This document shows positions 1 to 8,671 of a DNA stretch of 42,110 bases, piece after piece (within the stretch, counting starts at the first letter, position 1; every line of letters begins with the position of its first letter). This stretch comes from CAG-791 sp002390025 (GTDB lineage: Bacteria; Bacillota; Clostridia; Lachnospirales; Lachnospiraceae), in assembly GCA_946543465.1 (NCBI GenBank), contig CAMNLR010000104.1, positions 1-42,110 of the forward strand, written 5' to 3'. The translations under genes were made by a program, and so were the position numbers. Under the pieces are notes generated by a model, which was not told the DNA's origin, searched no databases, and saw only the letters and a list, made by a program, of their open reading frames with translations.

Positions 1-469
1 CCGCCGCTGCCTCTGCAGCGATTTCCTCGGCAGGAGCTTCCTCAGCGGGGACTTCTGCGGCGATTTCTTCGGCGGGGGCTTCTTCAGTGGCTGCCTCTTC
101 CTCGACAGGAGCTTCTTCAACGGGGGCTTCTTCCGCGACTGCCTCTTCTACAAGAGGAGTCTCCTCGGCGGAAACTTCTTCCGCCAGGACTTCTTCGACG
201 ATATCCTGAGCAGGTGTCTCTTCCTCGGGAGTTTCTGATGCGGCAGCTTCCTCTGCAGGGGCTTCCACAATCTTCGCTGCGGCCTTTGCCCCGGGAGTTT
301 CTGCTGCGGCAGCTTCCTCTGCAGGGGCTTCCACAACAGTTTCCTCAGCAGGGGTCTCCGCTGCGGCCTGTGCCTCGGGAGTTTCAACTGCAGGGGTTTC
401 TTCTGCAGGAGTCTCTTCTGTCACAGAGGATGATTTGCGCATTTTCCGCCATTTTTCAACAATAGACAT
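1..469 (-). CDS. Ala/Glu/Pro-rich protein, N-terminal part (runs off left edge)
   Basis: A minus-strand frame starts at the ATG at 467-469 and stays open to the left edge, about 156 codons. An AAAGGA ribosome site lies 7-8 bases upstream. The protein opens with a short basic segment (MSIVEKWRKMRKSSS) and then becomes a long, low-complexity acidic stretch of repeats such as ETPAEE, VEAPAEEAAA and EEAPVEEAPVEEE. No catalytic domain lies inside the window. Basic N-termini followed by acidic variable regions occur in FtsY and some other peripheral membrane or scaffold proteins, but nothing here proves that identity. It lies 78 bases downstream of hisF on the same strand with no obvious terminator between them, so it may share a transcript. 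Product unknown. Confidence 0.7.
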   Translation of the reverse strand, partial: MSIVEKWRKMRKSSSVTEETPAEETPAVETPEAQAAAETPAEETVVEAPAEEAAAAETPGAKAAAKIVEAPAEEAAASETPEEETPAQDIVEEVLAEEVSAEETPLVEEAVAEEAPVEEAPVEEEAATEEAPAEEIAAEVPAEEAPAEEIAAEAAA

Positions 470-547
470 GATACATTCCTTTCTCTGATCAGCATTTATA
501 TATTTATAAAAAGATCAATCAAAATAAGAAAAACCACCTGCAGGAGC

Positions 548-1309
548 TTACAGACGCACGGGGATGCCGCGCTCGTGGAGGTATTCCTTCACCTGGCGGA
601 TCTCGAGTTCCTTGAAATGGAACAGGGAGGCCGCGAGGGCTGCGTCTGCGCCGCCTTCCGTCAGGGCTTCGTAGAAATGCTCGAAGGTTCCCGCGCCTCC
701 GGAGGCGATGACCGGGATACGAACAGCATCCGAGATGGCGCGCGTGAGCTCGAGGTCATAGCCGTTCTTTGTACCGTCTCCGTCCATGCTGGTCAGGAGG
801 ATCTCGCCTGCGCCCAGCTTTTCGGCCCGGATAGCCCACTCAACGGCGTCGATCCCGGTATCGATCCTGCCGCCGCTGCGGTAGATGGTCCAGCCCTCGC
901 CGGAAGGCCTGCGGCGGGCGTCGATGGCCACGACAATGCACTGGCTGCCGAAGCGCTCCGCACCCTCTGCGATGAGCTCAGGGCGGTTGATCGCGGCAGA
1001 ATTGATGGAGATTTTGTCCGCGCCTTCGCGCAAAATCGCGCGCATATCATCGGTCGTGCGGATACCGCCGCCCACGGTAAAGGGTATAAATACACGCTCG
1101 GCGACTCTGCGGACCATGTCTGCGACGGTGGCACGCGCGTCGCTGGTCGCTGTGATATCGAGGAAAACAAGCTCGTCGGCACCGGCCTTGGAATAGGCCT
1201 CGCCCGCTTCGACAGGGTCGCCTGCATCACGCAGGGAAACAAAATTGATCCCCTTGACGACCCGGCCCCTGTTTACATCGAGGCAGGGAATGATTCTCTT
1301 TGTCAGCAT
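548..1309 (-). CDS. hisF: Imidazole glycerol phosphate synthase, cyclase subunit HisF
   Basis: HisF uses ammonia delivered by HisH to convert PRFAR into imidazole glycerol phosphate plus AICAR in histidine synthesis. The 253-aa length and the (beta/alpha)8 barrel layout are standard. The catalytic acids are present: Asp11 in IIPCLDV and Asp130 in VVAIDARRR. Phosphate-binding loops are visible at GGGIRT (about 80-85) and ASGGAGT in the C-terminal half. The ATG has a GGAG site seven bases upstream. It follows hisH on the same strand after a 206-base spacer largely made of a 36-bp tandem repeat. No other his genes are in the window, so this is a detached hisHF pair. Confidence 0.97.
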   Translation of the reverse strand: MLTKRIIPCLDVNRGRVVKGINFVSLRDAGDPVEAGEAYSKAGADELVFLDITATSDARATVADMVRRVAERVFIPFTVGGGIRTTDDMRAILREGADKISINSAAINRPELIAEGAERFGSQCIVVAIDARRRPSGEGWTIYRSGGRIDTGIDAVEWAIRAEKLGAGEILLTSMDGDGTKNGYDLELTRAISDAVRIPVIASGGAGTFEHFYEALTEGGADAALAASLFHFKELEIRQVKEYLHERGIPVRL

Positions 1310-1388
1310 ATTTTATCTCCATGATCACACAAATGTGTTTTTTGTTACAAAATGGCATCCCGGCAGATTATCTTGTCCTGCCGTGTAC

Positions 1389-1532
1389 GGGCGGATCCTG
1401 CCGGGAGTATTACCAGCCTCATGCGGGCGGATCCTGCCGGGAGTATTACCAGCCTCATGCGGGCGGATCCTGCCGGGAGTATGATCAGCTTCAAACGGGC
1501 GGATTCTGGCGGGAGTTAAGACAGCTTCAGGA
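1389..1532 (-). repeat. 36-bp tandem repeat, four units, unit 1 containing the hisH stop
   Basis: Four consecutive 36-base units occupy 1497-1532, 1461-1496, 1425-1460 and 1389-1424. The two leftmost are identical; each contains ACTCCCGGCAGGATCCGCCC read on the minus strand. The 1497-1532 unit includes the last codons and TAA of hisH (GAAGCTGTCTTAACTCCC) and carries CCAGAATCC in place of GGCAGGATCC. A weaker partial copy may extend to about 1354. Each unit has the potential for a short GC-rich stem around GGATCC. Confidence 0.93.
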
Positions 1533-2124
1533 AATTCTCCAGGATCTGCATACCGATCCGCTCACTCTTTTCGGGATGGAACTGGCAGGCAAAGAGTCTG
1601 CCGTGCTCGACGGCGGCATCAATGCTGACGCCGTATTCCGTGCGGGCTGCCACGTCGGCGGGGTCGCCCGCCTCCAGGTAGTAGGAATGCACGAAATAGA
1701 CATAGCTGCCTTCCGGGATGCCTGCGAAGAGGCGGCTGCTGCGGGGGAAGGACAGGTCGTTCCAGCCGATCTGGGGGACCTTCCTGCCGCCGCCCTCGGG
1801 AATGCGGCGGATCTTGCCGGGAAGGAGGCAGAGGCCCTTCACGCCGGGGCTCTCTTCGCTCTCCTCAAAGATCAGCTGCAGTCCCAGGCAGATTCCAAGG
1901 AAGGGAATCTCTCTGTCCACGGCCTGGCGGATGGTCTCCTCGAGGCCTGCCTGCCGAAGACGCTTCATCGCATCGCCGAAAGCGCCTACGCCCGGAAGGA
2001 TGATATGGTCCGCGGAAAGGATCTCTTCCGCCTTCGATGTCACTGTGACCTCGTGGCCGAGGAAACGGACTGCATTTTCTACACTTTTGATATTACCTGC
2101 ATCGTAATCAATGATCGCTACCAT
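1516..2124 (-). CDS. hisH: Imidazole glycerol phosphate synthase, glutaminase subunit HisH
   Basis: HisH is the class I glutamine amidotransferase that supplies ammonia to HisF. The 202 aa contain the complete catalytic triad: nucleophile Cys79 in LGICLGLQ, and His183 and Glu185 in CQFHPEKS. The oxyanion-strand region LPGVGAFG is at 43-50. The ATG follows an AGGAGG site with a seven-base spacer. It starts only 43 bases after the histidine kinase stop, so it is probably co-transcribed with the two-component system upstream. Its stop codon lies inside the first unit of the 36-bp tandem array. Confidence 0.97.
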   Translation of the reverse strand: MVAIIDYDAGNIKSVENAVRFLGHEVTVTSKAEEILSADHIILPGVGAFGDAMKRLRQAGLEETIRQAVDREIPFLGICLGLQLIFEESEESPGVKGLCLLPGKIRRIPEGGGRKVPQIGWNDLSFPRSSRLFAGIPEGSYVYFVHSYYLEAGDPADVAARTEYGVSIDAAVEHGRLFACQFHPEKSERIGMQILENFLKLS

Positions 2125-2167
2125 GTATTTTCCTCCTGCTGAAGCCGCCGGGAATCAACAGCATCTT

Positions 2168-3925
2168 TTAAGCCTTTTCTCCGGCACCGGATACGTCCGC
2201 GTTCGGGGAAGTCTGCGCAGCCTGGGTATCCAGACCGGCCTGCGGAGCCTGTGTGGCCTGTGTGTCGAGTTCAAACCAGAAAGCGACACCGTTATCATAG
2301 TTTTCAGCCCCGTAAGCCTGATGGTGGAGCTGCATGATCGCCTTGACGATGGAGAGGCCTACGCCGGAGCCGCCGTATGCGCGCGTCCTGGCCTTGTCCA
2401 CCTTGTAGAATTTCTCCCAGATATGGGGCAGGGACTCCTCGGGGATGGGCTTGCCGGTGTTGAAGACAGTGATGCGGGCCTTGCCGCCTGTTTCATCACA
2501 GCGTATGTCGATGACCTTTTCCGGCGCGGAGCCCGACTGGCTGCGCGGCTCCACGTGGTGCAGGGCATTGCTGTAATAGTTCTGGAATACTTCCTGGATC
2601 ATAAAGGGATCGCCCCAGACATAGAGAGGGGACCTGCGGTCAAACTGCAGCTTTACATCCTCCTGACGGGCCAGAATGGAGGCGCTGTCCAGGTAATTTC
2701 GGATCATATCGACAATGTCGAAGCGCTCCATGGCGACGGAATTGTCTCCGAATTCGAGCTGATTGAGCTGCAGGACCTTCTGGACGATGACGTTCATCTT
2801 GTCGGATTCTTCGACGATAGTGTCCAGGTAGAAGGAGCGGCTCTCCGGATCGTCCGCGATCCCGTCCTGAAGACCCTCGGCGTAGCCCCGGATCAGGGCG
2901 ATCGGAGTCTTGAGCTCGTGGGTGACATTGGACAGGAATTCCTGGCGCATCTCCTCCTGGCGGTTGCGGCGGTCCAGATCCCTCTGCAGGTCGTTGTTGG
3001 CCGTGCGCAGGGCGGAAATGGTCTCCTCCAGCTTCTGGGACAGCTCATTCATGTTCCTTCCCAGAATATCCAGCTCGGTGTGGTTTTTGCCGTCATATTT
3101 GGCGCTGAAATCCAGCTCCTTCATCCGGACGGAAATATCGGTCAGCTGCCGCAGGGGCTCTGTGATCCTTCGGGACAGCCACACGGCGAGGAAGGTGCCG
3201 ATCACGGCCAGCACTACGCCCACATACCCGAAAAAGCGGTTGGCCGCGGCTGCACTGCTGCGGATATCTTCCAGGGGTGTACGCAACAAAAAGAAGCTGC
3301 TCTCACCGAGCGGCCCCCACATTTCAATGCTCCTGGAGCGGGCGCGCCGGTCCAGGACAACGTTGATCGTGTATGGCTGTTCCTCTTCCAGAATCTGCGT
3401 GATCACAAATTCTGCATAATAGAGAGGATCATCGATTGCTTCGTCGTCTTCGTTTTCTTCTTCGAGGCCCTCTCCGTAAATATCCTCGCGGTCTGTCTGG
3501 ACATCGTTGTCGTATTTGTCAAGGGACCCGCTCTGGTCCGATGTCAGGACAGGCGTCATGCCGAAAATATTGGCATAGAGGCGCTCTTCCATCAGCATCT
3601 CATCCGCCGACCAGACCTTGACCGTGCTGGTGTTGGAATCCATGACCAGAAGGCTCATATTGCCCTGCCTGAGCGATTCTCGCAGAGAGACGTCGAAATC
3701 ATCCGTTGTCAGAAGCTGGAGGACAGACGCTTCCTGCAGCTCGTCGTAGACCCCGATCAGAGCCCTCTTCCTGTCCTCCAGGTAATAGCGCTCCAGAAAC
3801 AGCGTATTGACCAGGAAGCTGAGAAGGATCGTTCCGATCATCAGCAGGAAAAAGAGGACTCCGAAAATAGTGCGCAGAGAGATCAGAGGTCGTGTCTGCT
3901 CTGCGTTTTCAAGATTCTTTTCCAA
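2168..3925 (-). CDS. Two-component sensor histidine kinase, HAMP-containing
   Basis: A 585-aa membrane sensor kinase. Visible layout: cytoplasmic N-terminus, TM1 about 17-44, extracytoplasmic sensor about 45-228 with an acidic patch (EGLEEENEDDEAIDD), TM2 about 231-250, HAMP about 251-305, a coiled segment, then HisKA with phospho-acceptor His336 in NVTHELKTP. The HATPase_c domain has its N-box at Asn453 (YYSNALHH), NTGKP at 489-493 and GGSGVGLS at 518-525. It starts 15 bases after the OmpR-type regulator, its evident partner. After the ATPase fold ends (FWFEL, about 553) comes a ~32-residue tail with a duplicated DTQA-type motif, rich in Gln, Ala and Thr, which is unusual for the family. The signal sensed is unknown. 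Confidence 0.95.
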   Translation of the reverse strand: MEKNLENAEQTRPLISLRTIFGVLFFLLMIGTILLSFLVNTLFLERYYLEDRKRALIGVYDELQEASVLQLLTTDDFDVSLRESLRQGNMSLLVMDSNTSTVKVWSADEMLMEERLYANIFGMTPVLTSDQSGSLDKYDNDVQTDREDIYGEGLEEENEDDEAIDDPLYYAEFVITQILEEEQPYTINVVLDRRARSRSIEMWGPLGESSFFLLRTPLEDIRSSAAAANRFFGYVGVVLAVIGTFLAVWLSRRITEPLRQLTDISVRMKELDFSAKYDGKNHTELDILGRNMNELSQKLEETISALRTANNDLQRDLDRRNRQEEMRQEFLSNVTHELKTPIALIRGYAEGLQDGIADDPESRSFYLDTIVEESDKMNVIVQKVLQLNQLEFGDNSVAMERFDIVDMIRNYLDSASILARQEDVKLQFDRRSPLYVWGDPFMIQEVFQNYYSNALHHVEPRSQSGSAPEKVIDIRCDETGGKARITVFNTGKPIPEESLPHIWEKFYKVDKARTRAYGGSGVGLSIVKAIMQLHHQAYGAENYDNGVAFWFELDTQATQAPQAGLDTQAAQTSPNADVSGAGEKA

Positions 3926-3940
3926 AAAAACTCCTGTGGA

Positions 3941-4618
3941 CTATGCCTCAAACTTATAACCGATCCCCCAGACTGTCTTGATGAGGGCTGCCTTGTCACC
4001 GAGTTTGGAGCGGAGCTTTTTGACATGCGTATCAATGGTGCGCGCGTCACCGTAATAGTCATAGTTCCAGACACTGTTGAGGATCCGCTCGCGGGAGAGC
4101 GCGATGCCGTTGTTCTCCATGAAATACTGCAGCAGCTCAAATTCCTTGAAGCTGAGGTCGACCGGATTTCCGTCGATGGTGACGATGTGGGCGGATTTGT
4201 CCATCACGATCCCGCCCGCTTCCAGGGTCTTGTCCGCCGCTGTGCCCATAGTGCGGCGGAGGATCGCGTTGACACGGGCAGAGAGGGTTCTGGGGCTGAA
4301 GGGCTTGGTCACGTATTCATCCACGCCCAGCTCGAAGCCGCGCAGCTCATCCCGCTCATCGCTCTTTGCGGTCAGCATGATGATGGGGACCCTGGAGCTT
4401 TTGCGGATCTGTGCGCACACCTGCCAGCCGTCCATCTCGGGCATCATGACATCCAGGATGATCAGGGAGATGTTATTTCCCTCATTATTGAAAATATCAA
4501 GCGCCTGTCTGCCGTCTGCAGCCTCCAGGACCTTGTATCCCTCGCGGATCATATAGTCACGGAGGAGCTTGCGCATGCGCTGTTCGTCATCAACGATCAA
4601 AATGGTTGTTCCACTCAT
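3941..4618 (-). CDS. OmpR/PhoB-family response regulator
   Basis: A 225-aa regulator with an N-terminal receiver (1-120) and C-terminal winged helix (about 130-225). Key receiver residues are intact: Asp10 and Asp11 (IVDDE), acceptor Asp56 in LIILDVMMPEMDG, the Thr of MLTAKSDE, and Lys in VTKPFSP. The DNA-binding half contains SFKEFELLQYF and ends with the usual WGIGYKFEA. It is followed 15 bases later by the histidine kinase. Upstream, the spacer to glgX is a degenerate 13-bp repeat whose last unit supplies the AGGAG ribosome-binding site before the ATG. Target genes cannot be told from sequence. Confidence 0.96.
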   Translation of the reverse strand: MSGTTILIVDDEQRMRKLLRDYMIREGYKVLEAADGRQALDIFNNEGNNISLIILDVMMPEMDGWQVCAQIRKSSRVPIIMLTAKSDERDELRGFELGVDEYVTKPFSPRTLSARVNAILRRTMGTAADKTLEAGGIVMDKSAHIVTIDGNPVDLSFKEFELLQYFMENNGIALSRERILNSVWNYDYYGDARTIDTHVKKLRSKLGDKAALIKTVWGIGYKFEA

Positions 4619-4768
4619 GTATTATTCTCCTGATGACTCTTATCGATGAATCTTATTAAGGAATCAAATTGCTGATTCTTATTTCTGAATTCTTATTTTG
4701 AACCTTATTGATGAATTCTATTGATGAATATTATTGTTGATTGTTATTGCTGAATCTTATTGATGAAA
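4619..4768 (-). repeat. Degenerate ~13-bp tandem repeat between glgX and the response regulator
   Basis: Read on the minus strand the whole spacer is about eleven variants of TTCATCAATAAGA. The first variant is the 3' end of glgX itself (His-Gln-stop, TTTCATCAATAA), and the last (GTCATCAGGAGAA) provides the ribosome-binding site of the regulator. Because TAA is in the unit, the spacer contains many stop codons. Confidence 0.85.
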
Positions 4769-6859
4769 CAGTGTGAATACCGCGACGCTGCGCTCCTTGA
4801 GCAGGAAGAGCGGGCTCTTGAGGAAGACCGCCTGCTTGTGGAAAAAGACATTGTCGTCGGCGTCCGTGTTGATATTGATGCCCCAGGAAAGGCCTGCGCG
4901 GAGGGCCGGAAGGCGGATCTCGACGGGCTCCCAGTAGGCATTGATGGCCATATAGACGACGTCATCTCCCGCCGCGTCCTCGGCCCGGCCCGCGAACAGG
5001 ATGCCCAGCACCTGGTTGGAGCGGCCGATCACGTGGTCATCGGGGTTTGCGCCGCACGCAATGACATCCGGCAGACCGCAGGCGGCGGGGCCCAGAGGTC
5101 TTGAGATCACGGGATGTTTTTTGCGGAAGGCAATCACATTTTTATAAAACCGGAAGAAGTCCCTGTTCATGCGCAGGTAGTCCCAGTTGAGCCAGGACAC
5201 TTCATTGTCCTGACAGTAACAGTTGTTGTTGCCGTACTGCGTGTTGCCGAACTCATCGCCGGCAAGGATCATCGGCGTGCCGCGGCTGCACATCAGGACT
5301 GTGATGGCATTGCGCATCATTTTCATGCGGAGCTGACGGATGACGGGATCATCCGTGGGGCCTTCTACGCCGCAGTTCCAGCTGCGGTTGTCGTTGGCGC
5401 CGTCGGCGTTGTTCCAGCCGTTGGCCTCGTTGTGCTTGTGGTTGTAGGAAAACAGGTCGTAGAGGGTAAATCCGTCGTGACAGGTGATGAAATTGACAGA
5501 GGAACGGAAACCGTTGTATCCGTCGCTGTACAGGTCCGGAGAACCCATGATCCTGTCTGCCGTCTCGGCGGCATTCCAGTAGTTGCCCTTGAGGAAATCC
5601 CGCAGGGAGTCGCGGTAGCGGCCGTTCCACTCAGCCCACCTGTTGTAGGCAGGAAAACTGCCGACCTGATAGATGCCGCCTGCGTCCCAGGGCTCGGCGA
5701 TGAGCTTGGTCTCCGCCAGGACCGGGTCCTCTGAGATGGCGCGCAGAAGCGGCGGATCCCCCATGGGCACACCCTTGAGATTCCTGCCCAGGATACTGGC
5801 AAGGTCGAAACGGAAGCCGTCCACATGGTACTGGGTCACCCAGTGCCTGAGACAGTCCACGATATAGCGGATGACCACAGGGTGATTGCAGTTGAAGGTA
5901 TTGCCGCAGCCGCTGAAATTGTAGTACTCTCCGCCCGGGGTGAGCATATAGTAGACGCTGTTGTCCACGCCCTTGAAGCACATGAAGGGACCTTTGCTGT
6001 CTCCCTCCGCCGTGTGGTTGAACACGACGTCCAGGATGACCTCGATCTTGCTCTCCTTGAGCAGCTGGATCAGTTTCTTGAGCTCGGACCCCTCCTCGTT
6101 ATATTCGATAGAGGCTGTATAGGCTGTATTGGGGGCAAAAAAAGCCACCGTATTATAGCCCCAGTATTCCAGAAGCCGCTTTCCGTTGTGGGTGCGGGCA
6201 TTGATGGTCTCATCGAACTCAAATACAGGCATGAGCTCGACGGCTGTGATGCCCAGGCTCTTGAGATGGGGGATTTTTTCAATAATGCCGGCAAAGGTGC
6301 CGGGATAACGGACGCCGGAGGATCTGTGGCGGGTGAAGCCGCGCACGTGCATCTCATAGATGATGGTGTCCTCCATCTTTGTGCGGGGAAAATCCGCCTT
6401 TTTCCAGACGAAATTGTCTTTGACGACACGGGCGTGATAGGCACCCGACTGCTTGGCCGCGCCCCAGGCGCGCTGTCCGGTGACCGCCTTTGCATAGGGG
6501 TCCAGGATCAGCTTTTTGCGGTCAAAAATAAGGCCCCTGGAAGGATCGTTCGGGCCGTTGAAGCGGTAACAGTATTCAAACTCTTCAATATTGAGCTGAT
6601 AAACAAAGATCGAATAGATTCCGCCGGTGCGGTAGCGCTCGGGAATACGGATGATCGCATAGGGGACCTCCGCCTTGCGCCTGAACAGCAGCAGTTCACA
6701 GGAGGTGGCATGCTGGGAATAGATCGTAAAATTCACGCCCCCTGTAAGTCTCGTGGCCCCATTGAGCAGACAGTTGCCCGGGCGCACGCGAAAACCGGAT
6801 ATCTCATCAAATGAACGCTCTGTCTCGACGAGCGTATCTACAGCATTTAATCGTTTCAT
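4757..6859 (-). CDS. glgX: Glycogen debranching enzyme GlgX-type (isoamylase-like, GH13)
   Basis: A 700-aa alpha-1,6-glucosidase of the GlgX/TreX/isoamylase type that trims branch points of glycogen or related glucans in the cytoplasm (no signal peptide). An N-terminal CBM48-like domain spans about 20-125, followed by the GH13 barrel. Conserved motifs are DVVFNHTAEG (277-286), nucleophile Asp352 in GFRFDLA, acid/base Glu389 in LIAEPWD, and His461-Asp462 in FITCHDGFTLYDL. A GGGGTGG ribosome site lies about ten bases before the ATG. It has its own extended -10 promoter upstream and lies downstream of the terminator of the decarboxylase operon. The exact substrate (glycogen or dietary branched glucan) is not settled by sequence. 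Confidence 0.94.
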   Translation of the reverse strand: MKRLNAVDTLVETERSFDEISGFRVRPGNCLLNGATRLTGGVNFTIYSQHATSCELLLFRRKAEVPYAIIRIPERYRTGGIYSIFVYQLNIEEFEYCYRFNGPNDPSRGLIFDRKKLILDPYAKAVTGQRAWGAAKQSGAYHARVVKDNFVWKKADFPRTKMEDTIIYEMHVRGFTRHRSSGVRYPGTFAGIIEKIPHLKSLGITAVELMPVFEFDETINARTHNGKRLLEYWGYNTVAFFAPNTAYTASIEYNEEGSELKKLIQLLKESKIEVILDVVFNHTAEGDSKGPFMCFKGVDNSVYYMLTPGGEYYNFSGCGNTFNCNHPVVIRYIVDCLRHWVTQYHVDGFRFDLASILGRNLKGVPMGDPPLLRAISEDPVLAETKLIAEPWDAGGIYQVGSFPAYNRWAEWNGRYRDSLRDFLKGNYWNAAETADRIMGSPDLYSDGYNGFRSSVNFITCHDGFTLYDLFSYNHKHNEANGWNNADGANDNRSWNCGVEGPTDDPVIRQLRMKMMRNAITVLMCSRGTPMILAGDEFGNTQYGNNNCYCQDNEVSWLNWDYLRMNRDFFRFYKNVIAFRKKHPVISRPLGPAACGLPDVIACGANPDDHVIGRSNQVLGILFAGRAEDAAGDDVVYMAINAYWEPVEIRLPALRAGLSWGININTDADDNVFFHKQAVFLKSPLFLLKERSVAVFTLFHQ

Positions 6860-6944
6860 CTTATATTAACCACCCCTGGTGACTGATTTCCGATGAAAAA
6901 TAGCAGCAAATATATAATCTTCTTGCAATAAAAAACACTTATTT

Positions 6945-6953
6945 ATCATACCA
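6945..6953 (-). promoter_or_regulatory. Extended -10 promoter for glgX
   Basis: Minus strand TGG-TATGAT forms an extended -10 element about 90 bases before glgX. The -35 is poor. It lies just downstream of the oad-type operon terminator. Confidence 0.5.
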
Positions 6954-7006
6954 GATTAGGGGCAAAAAGAATAGAAAAAAGTGAAACTTTATCTGTTTGG
7001 AAGAGT

Positions 7007-7045
7007 AAAAAAACAGGCCCGGCCGCATTTTATGCGGCGGGCCTG
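7007..7045 (-). terminator. Intrinsic terminator of the decarboxylase operon
   Basis: On the minus strand CAGGCCCGCCGCAT / ATGCGGCCGGGCCTG form a GC-rich hairpin with an A/T loop, followed by TTTTTTT. It is 70 bases after the stop of the 473-aa carboxyltransferase gene. Confidence 0.9.
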
Positions 7046-7113
7046 TAAGTATGTCAGTCTGTGAAAGGATAACCATAAGTGATCATGAGAATGATCAGCG
7101 GATCGATCCTTCC

Positions 7114-8535
7114 TTATGCGGGATAAGCACCGTTCTTGGTGTCAGCCTTGGTCAGATCAACACCGGTCTGCTGTGCCTGACGATACTTGAAGAAGTCGAC
7201 AGCTACCTGAGGGAACAGAGCATAGGACAGAACGTCCTCATCCTGCTGCTTCCACTGGGCAACTTCCTTCTCAAACTTGGGAAGCTGGGGCTCGATCAGA
7301 TCTGCAGGACGGCAGGTGATAGGCTCCTGGTCGCCGATGATCTTCTTGCGGACCTCTTCCTTGATGGGAAGGGTGGTGCGTCCATAGTGGCCGCTGACCA
7401 GATCCTTGGTCTGTGCGGAGGAGACTTTGTAGCGCTCTCCCATCAGGACGTTCATGACGGCCTGTGTACCGACAATCTGGGAAGAAGGAGTAACGAGAGG
7501 CGGCTGACCGAGGTCTTCACGCACACGCGGAACTTCCTCGAGAACCTCTGTCAGACGGTCGCTGGCACCCTGCTCTTTCAGCTGGCTGACCATGTTGGAA
7601 AGCATGCCGCCGGGAACCTGATACAGCAGAGTACGGATGTTGACGCCCAGAACCTTGGTGCTGAGCAGTCCGCTTTCCAGGCACTCTTCACGATAAGGTG
7701 TGAAGTAGTCAGCGATCTCCTTGAGGGCAGCCTGGGAAAGGCCGGTGTCATAAGGAGTGCCCTGGAAGGCACCGACCATAACCTCTGTCGCGGGCTGGGA
7801 AGTACCCAGAGCGAAGGGGCTGATCGCGCAGTCGATGATGTCTACGCCTGCCTCTGCAGCCTTCATGTAGGTCATGGAACCGCAGCCGGAGGTGTAGTGG
7901 GTGTGAAGATCGATGGGAAGAGAAGTCGCGGACTTGAGTGCGCGGATCAGCTTCTCGGCTTCATAGGGAACGAGGAGGCCTGCCATATCCTTGATGCAGA
8001 TGGAGTCGGCGCCCATGTTCTCGATATCCTTGGCAATGTTCATCCAGTACTGCTCGTTATAAGCGGAACCGATGGTGTAGGACAGAGCGATCTGGGCGTG
8101 GCCGCCCTCTTTCTTGCAGGCCTTGACGGAAGTCTCAAGGTTGCGAAGGTCGTTCAGGCAGTCAAAGATACGGATGATGTCGATGCCGTTGGCAATGGAT
8201 TTCTGTACGAAATACTCGACAACATCGTCTGCATAGTGGCTGTAACCCAGAAGGTTCTGGCCGCGGAGCAGCATCTGGAGTTTGGTCTTCTTGAAGCCGG
8301 CTTTGAGCTTGCGCAGTCTCTCCCACGGATCTTCCTTGAGGAAACGAAGGCAGGAATCAAATGTTGCGCCGCCCCAGCACTCTACGGCGTTGTAACCGAT
8401 CTCGTCCATCTTGTCGATGATGGGCAGCATAACCTCGGTGGGCATACGGGTCGCGATCAGGGACTGGTGCGCGTCACGCAGGATGGTCTCTGTGATCTTG
8501 ACCGGCTTGGGTGTGATAATTTTATTTTCAGACAT
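7114..8535 (-). CDS. oadA: Pyruvate/oxaloacetate carboxyltransferase subunit (OadA/PycB type, no biotinyl domain)
   Basis: A 473-aa carboxyltransferase of the OadA / pyruvate carboxylase B / transcarboxylase 5S family, moving CO2 between oxaloacetate/pyruvate and biotin. The HMGL-like TIM barrel opens with TETILRDAHQSL; metal ligands His211 and His213 lie in DLHTHYTSG, and the carbamylated-lysine position Lys182 is in CIKDMAG. It ends after the PYC_OADA region and lacks the C-terminal biotin domain of full-length (~590 aa) OadA, so it must use the separate biotin carrier in this operon. It is the last gene before a strong terminator, with AGGAG upstream of the ATG. It could act as a Na+-coupled oxaloacetate decarboxylase subunit or as the 5S part of a transcarboxylase. 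Confidence 0.92.
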   Translation of the reverse strand: MSENKIITPKPVKITETILRDAHQSLIATRMPTEVMLPIIDKMDEIGYNAVECWGGATFDSCLRFLKEDPWERLRKLKAGFKKTKLQMLLRGQNLLGYSHYADDVVEYFVQKSIANGIDIIRIFDCLNDLRNLETSVKACKKEGGHAQIALSYTIGSAYNEQYWMNIAKDIENMGADSICIKDMAGLLVPYEAEKLIRALKSATSLPIDLHTHYTSGCGSMTYMKAAEAGVDIIDCAISPFALGTSQPATEVMVGAFQGTPYDTGLSQAALKEIADYFTPYREECLESGLLSTKVLGVNIRTLLYQVPGGMLSNMVSQLKEQGASDRLTEVLEEVPRVREDLGQPPLVTPSSQIVGTQAVMNVLMGERYKVSSAQTKDLVSGHYGRTTLPIKEEVRKKIIGDQEPITCRPADLIEPQLPKFEKEVAQWKQQDEDVLSYALFPQVAVDFFKYRQAQQTGVDLTKADTKNGAYPA

Positions 8536-8671
8536 ATTCTTTTCTCCTAGTATAGGTATGGCAGTTCGGCAATGTTTATCTCAATTCAAATATTTCAAAT
8601 ATTGCTTACACATGATCAGCATGAGTCATGTTCGATCACAGTTATAAATTTATGAGTATATGAATTCAGGA

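Noticed and set aside
1300..2142. 280-codon plus-strand frame through the 36-bp array and opposite hisH
   Set aside because: 36 is divisible by three, so the array stays open by chance; the rest is antisense to hisH.
2111..4633. Long plus-strand open frame of 840 codons opposite the two-component system
   Set aside because: Antisense shadow of the kinase and regulator, which have complete catalytic motifs; the frame has no domain sense.
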